Source: Nitrospirota bacterium
GTDB taxonomy: Bacteria; Nitrospinota; Nitrospinia; Nitrospinales; Nitrospinaceae
Assembly: GCA_003229345.1 (NCBI GenBank)
Contig: QIDN01000002.1
Location: 1-15,424, forward strand
DNA: 15,424 nt
Direction of reading: 5' to 3'
Part shown: one piece after another, positions 12,365-15,424 of the stretch
Position numbering within the stretch: the first letter of the stretch is position 1
Layout: every line of letters starts with the position of its first letter
The notes under the pieces: generated by a model
Seen by the model: the letters and a program-made list of their open reading frames with translations, nothing else
The model's database searches: none
Told to the model about the DNA's origin: nothing
Position numbers and translations under genes: made by a program

Positions 12365-13922
12365 AGTTCTGCGAAATCTTATTAAACTCCTCGATTTTTT
12401 CTATCAGATGATGCATTTTCTTGTCCAAATCTGTAATGTGCCGTCCTATTTTGTCGACTTCCTTTTTTTCTTTCGAAATGTAGACCGATCGGCACTTGGC
12501 CAAGTGAGAATTGATATGCTCGATCATGTCATGGATCTCCACGCTCTCTTGCGATAGCTCGTCCGCGGTCTCTTGAATGTCGAGAAGATTATCCACCGCC
12601 TCTTCTTCTGTGATTTGCTTTTTGATCTGTTTGGATTTGGCAATGCGCTTCCGGTAAAAGGCCAAGCCGAACCCGGAAAATACCAGCGCTATCAGTCCGA
12701 TTGTGGCAATGTCCACCAGAAGATAAACGTAATCGCCGAAAAAACGCCCGGTATGGATTTCCGTCATCAACTTGACGAGATCCATTTTAAGATGACCGCC
12801 GGATTTTTGTTGGATGGTTGCCGCGAGCGAGGTTTCCTCCCATGTGCGTCCTCCATTTTTGGAAATAAAGAGACCCTTTGAAGTGCCGGCGATCAGGGTG
12901 GGGGAGGATAGCCGGGCAGAAGGAATCAGAGTCAAGTTGTCTAGAGTCGCTCCATCGTCTTCTTTAAAATCCAAAGAAGTCCAGGTGTCCCCACCATCGG
13001 GAGAAACGAAAATATGCCGGGCCGTTCCCATGTAGATATGGGTTGTATTTTTGGGATCCACCAGTAATTGGCGCACGGCTTCGTCCGGGATGGTATCGTG
13101 AATCCAGGTGATTCCTCTGTTGTAAGATTTGTAAAGCCCATCCAGAGTTCCGGCATAAATAAACACAGGATCGGTGTCCAAAGATACCAGTGACAGAGGC
13201 GAGGGCAGGGCGCCCTCCCATTTTTTGTCCCAGTGCTTGCCGCCGTCGGCACTTTTAAAAATCCCATCGGCCGTTCCGATATACAAGGAGCGAGCGTTCG
13301 AGGAGAAGCGGACAAAACGGACATCCCGGCTTCCCTTGGCCAGACTTCCTTCAAAGGTGAGCTCCCAGATGTCGCCCTCATTCAGGGAAACAAATAAACC
13401 GCCGGAGGTGGCGGCGAAAAGGAGTTCCGGTTTTTCAGGATGAATGACTAAATCTTGAATATCCATGTTCGACAAGCCTGAGGATTCCTCGAACCAGTCG
13501 GTCCAATGGTCCCCGCCATCTTCGGATAAGAAAATACCTTTGGAGGTGCCGGCATAGATCATGGTGGGAGTGGAGGGCGATAAAGCCAGCGCGCGGATAT
13601 TTTCATCACGCAGTCCGTCATGAAGAGACTGCCAGGTTTCCCCTCCGTCTTGGGAGCGAAACAATCCATTGCCGGTGCCCACGAAAATAATTTTCCCGTT
13701 GTGAGGATTCACTGCAACGGTTTGAATTTTGAGTTTGTCTCTGACCAGATGGAAGTATTTATCAGGTAGATACTGGGCGGAAATTTCTATTTGATCCAGG
13801 TCCAGGGAGTCCCTGTGCATGAGCAGGATGCCGCTGACGGAAAGTATCAGGATGAAAATTGCGCAGACAAATCCGGTCCATTTGTGAAAATCACGAGAGG
13901 TTTTAAAAAACCGGAATCTCAA
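12363..13922 (-). CDS. PepSY-type membrane protein with seven-repeat BNR propeller and His/Cys-rich C-terminal domain
   Basis: A 519-aa inner-membrane protein. TM1 (about 14-35) begins HKWTGF and ends SVSGILLMHRD, like the first helix of PepSY-associated TM proteins. The periplasmic part holds seven Asp-box/BNR repeats every 41-47 residues (SxDGGxxW-like at 90, 133, 179, 224, 266, 307 and 354), predicting a seven-bladed propeller as in Ycf48/VPS10-like proteins. EIHTGRFFGDYVYLLVDIA leads into TM2 (about 398-423), again PepSY_TM-like, then a basic stretch (YRKRIAKSKQIKK) that fixes the C-terminus inside. Residues about 453-516 are a helical domain homologous to the C-terminus of the neighbouring permease. 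The start is TTG overlapping the permease stop (TTGA), with Shine-Dalgarno AAAAGGA upstream, so translation is probably coupled. Likely role: electron transfer, sensing or assembly for iron uptake (inference). The PepSY beta domain is absent. Confidence 0.82.
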   Translation of the reverse strand: MRFRFFKTSRDFHKWTGFVCAIFILILSVSGILLMHRDSLDLDQIEISAQYLPDKYFHLVRDKLKIQTVAVNPHNGKIIFVGTGNGLFRSQDGGETWQSLHDGLRDENIRALALSPSTPTMIYAGTSKGIFLSEDGGDHWTDWFEESSGLSNMDIQDLVIHPEKPELLFAATSGGLFVSLNEGDIWELTFEGSLAKGSRDVRFVRFSSNARSLYIGTADGIFKSADGGKHWDKKWEGALPSPLSLVSLDTDPVFIYAGTLDGLYKSYNRGITWIHDTIPDEAVRQLLVDPKNTTHIYMGTARHIFVSPDGGDTWTSLDFKEDDGATLDNLTLIPSARLSSPTLIAGTSKGLFISKNGGRTWEETSLAATIQQKSGGHLKMDLVKLMTEIHTGRFFGDYVYLLVDIATIGLIALVFSGFGLAFYRKRIAKSKQIKKQITEEEAVDNLLDIQETADELSQESVEIHDMIEHINSHLAKCRSVYISKEKKEVDKIGRHITDLDKKMHHLIEKIEEFNKISQN

Positions 13923-15424
13923 TGCAAATCCTTTTCCTTGGCGCCGATGGGTTGTGACAAGCGATCGTACTCATCCGTCAGGCGGTTTTCAAAATAGTTG
14001 ACCTGATCGAACAACTCATGGACTTTGGAGTCGATTTCCTTCAAATGCTCGGATAATTCCTTAAGGTCCTGGTCGCCGGTATCCTTGAGGAAAATTTCAC
14101 ACCGCTTGGCGTGATGCGAAATGTGTTCTACCAGATCGTGTACCACGGTAATATTCTGCTGAATCTGGGTAGCCTCAGATTTTAATTCGTGGGCCGCTCG
14201 TTCCTGTTTGATGCCGAAGGTATAAACCAAGGCCCCGACGTAGGCCAACACAAGAATCATCTGGCCGATAAAGGTTTCCCAAGTCGGGTACATGCCCAGC
14301 CATGGAATTTCAGGGGCAAAACTGGCGCCGGTCAGGCTCAAGACTCCTCCCATCTGCAATTCGTGGAGCCCTTTGCCCATGAACATGAACGCCATGTAAT
14401 ACAGAAAAACACTGGTGACCACGAAAAACCACTTTACCGGGATGCGCATTCCCAACTGATTGATCAGGAAATAGACTACGGCTAAAACCGCACACCCGAC
14501 AAGGAATCCCGGAATAATCCCGGCAGTCGTGCCCCCAGCGTAAAGATACAGGGCTTTGTAAAACAGAACGGTCTCAAACCCTTCCCGGTAAACCGACAGA
14601 AAGGCAACCATACTGAGGGTAAACGCACTACCGGTGGTGACCGCTTTCTGCATTTTGCCGGTGATATAGCTTTGCCATTTGGTCGCTTCGATTTTAGAGA
14701 CCAACCAGTAGCTGACATAAAATAGAACCACTACCGCCACCAGCATGATCACCCCTTCCATCATCTCCTGGCTGGCCATACTGATATCCAGAATTTCCTG
14801 AAGGATATACGCAGTGATAAAACTACCGATAACCCCGATCAGCACGCCCATGTAAATGGCCTTCAGTTTGTCCTGATTACGGGATTTGACGAGGAACGTG
14901 ATCAATGCTGCGATAATCAAAATTGCCTCAAAACCTTCCCGTACGATGATCGAAAAGGATTGGATGAACAAACCGGTAAACCCGATCTCTTGAGTCAGAA
15001 CCTGTTGAGCCTCTTTCAAGTCGTCCGTAATCCCCTGTCCGATTTTCTCTACCAGCTCGATGGATGCTTTTCTCTTGATTTCCGCCTGCAGTCTCCCGAA
15101 CGAGGATTCCAGCTTAAGGCCCAGCTCCTTGCGTTTGGTGATTAAGGGTGACTCCAACTTTTCATAGGTCAGGTAGGAGTCGAAGGCGGACTCCGAAGCC
15201 TCCCGGTTCCGGCCTTCCTGGTAAGCGGTCATGCTTTGGTCCAGTAATGAAAATACCTCGCTGAATATTTTTTCGGTCCGACTTTCCCGGCCTTTCTCAC
15301 TGTTCGGCGAAGAGGCCTGGGAAACCAGCAGTGGAAGTTTTACATTTTCGTTGGAAAACGTCCGGATGAAATAAGTGACATCCCACAGCTCCTTCTCGGA
15401 AAACTGATCGGCCCAGCCCACCAT
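13919..15424 (-). CDS. cytochrome c/FTR1-family iron permease, 5' end outside window
   Basis: FTR1/EfeU permeases import iron across the inner membrane after oxidation to Fe3+. The frame is open to the window edge. Its first residues, MVGWADQFSEKELWDVTYFI, match the last helix and axial Met of a c-type cytochrome domain, so the visible Met is not the start and the heme motif CXXCH must lie beyond 15424. About residues 50-147 form the Glu-rich helical periplasmic region typical of such fusions (YLTYEKLESPLITKRKELG). Then come seven membrane helices (about 150-404), with the iron-binding motifs REGFE at 162-166 and 280-284. After TM7, predicted cytoplasmic, residues 418-481 form a His/Cys-rich helical domain shared with the next gene. 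The stop TGA overlaps that gene's TTG start. At least 501 residues are present. Confidence 0.92.
   Translation of the reverse strand: MVGWADQFSEKELWDVTYFIRTFSNENVKLPLLVSQASSPNSEKGRESRTEKIFSEVFSLLDQSMTAYQEGRNREASESAFDSYLTYEKLESPLITKRKELGLKLESSFGRLQAEIKRKASIELVEKIGQGITDDLKEAQQVLTQEIGFTGLFIQSFSIIVREGFEAILIIAALITFLVKSRNQDKLKAIYMGVLIGVIGSFITAYILQEILDISMASQEMMEGVIMLVAVVVLFYVSYWLVSKIEATKWQSYITGKMQKAVTTGSAFTLSMVAFLSVYREGFETVLFYKALYLYAGGTTAGIIPGFLVGCAVLAVVYFLINQLGMRIPVKWFFVVTSVFLYYMAFMFMGKGLHELQMGGVLSLTGASFAPEIPWLGMYPTWETFIGQMILVLAYVGALVYTFGIKQERAAHELKSEATQIQQNITVVHDLVEHISHHAKRCEIFLKDTGDQDLKELSEHLKEIDSKVHELFDQVNYFENRLTDEYDRLSQPIGAKEKDLH

Noticed and set aside
12941..13443. Overlapping frames on both strands across the propeller gene
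   Set aside because: The regular Asp-box repeats in the 519-aa frame create periodic DNA that keeps other frames open; none has a recognisable domain or ribosome site.
15422..15424. ATG at the window edge as the permease start
   Set aside because: The sequence after it is the end of a cytochrome c domain, with its axial Met and last helix, so the gene continues upstream.
1..15424. tRNA/rRNA genes, CRISPR arrays, insertion sequences, att sites
   Set aside because: Read through for cloverleaf ends, regular spaced repeats, transposase motifs and flanking duplications; none seen.

Overview
This is ordinary, gene-dense bacterial chromosome with about 48-50% GC by eye. Signal peptides, a cytochrome c-linked iron permease and an exported TPR protein suggest a Gram-negative cell. 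The gene mix (FabF, RNase III next to an Elp3-like radical SAM protein, MgtE, a GAF/HD-GYP regulator, an FTR1 permease fused to a cytochrome c tail) recalls Nitrospinota or deep 'deltaproteobacterial' genomes. That placement is a recollection-based inference, not proof. I see no tRNA, rRNA, CRISPR array, insertion sequence or prophage gene.

Layout. Positions 1-2745 (+) hold a compact run: the 3' part of fabF, rnc, an Elp3-like radical SAM gene and a small ABM-fold protein. Positions 2804-3400 hold two divergent small genes: a 77-aa hypothetical (-) and a stand-alone 80-aa lipoyl-like domain (+) without the lysine that would normally be modified. Positions 3426-5826 (-) hold an exported TPR protein and a full-length MgtE Mg2+ transporter. 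A small charged protein (5910-6164, +) ends in a clear intrinsic terminator, which overlaps the 3' end of a GAF + HD-GYP gene (6219-7913, -). Positions 8066-10155 (-) hold an atypical Rossmann reductase, an exported hypothetical protein and an EVE-domain protein. Positions 10292-12327 (+) hold a near-consensus sigma70 promoter, a leader with a tandem 9-bp repeat and a hairpin, and an operon of two unrelated aldolase folds (DRE-TIM and KDPG-type) plus an 89-aa protein. Positions 12363-15424 (-) hold a two-gene iron module.

The iron module is the most interesting part. The upstream gene is an FTR1-family permease whose first visible residues are the end of a cytochrome c domain; its start lies beyond the window. 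The downstream gene starts at a TTG that overlaps the permease stop codon. It encodes a protein with two PepSY-type transmembrane segments flanking a seven-repeat BNR/Asp-box propeller. Both proteins end in the same ~64-residue helical domain, which aligns without gaps and conserves five His, one Cys and several acidic residues. By topology both copies should face the cytoplasm. I infer a co-translated iron oxidation/reduction and import system whose two membrane proteins share a His/Cys-rich cytoplasmic module that could bind metal or heme, or join the two proteins.
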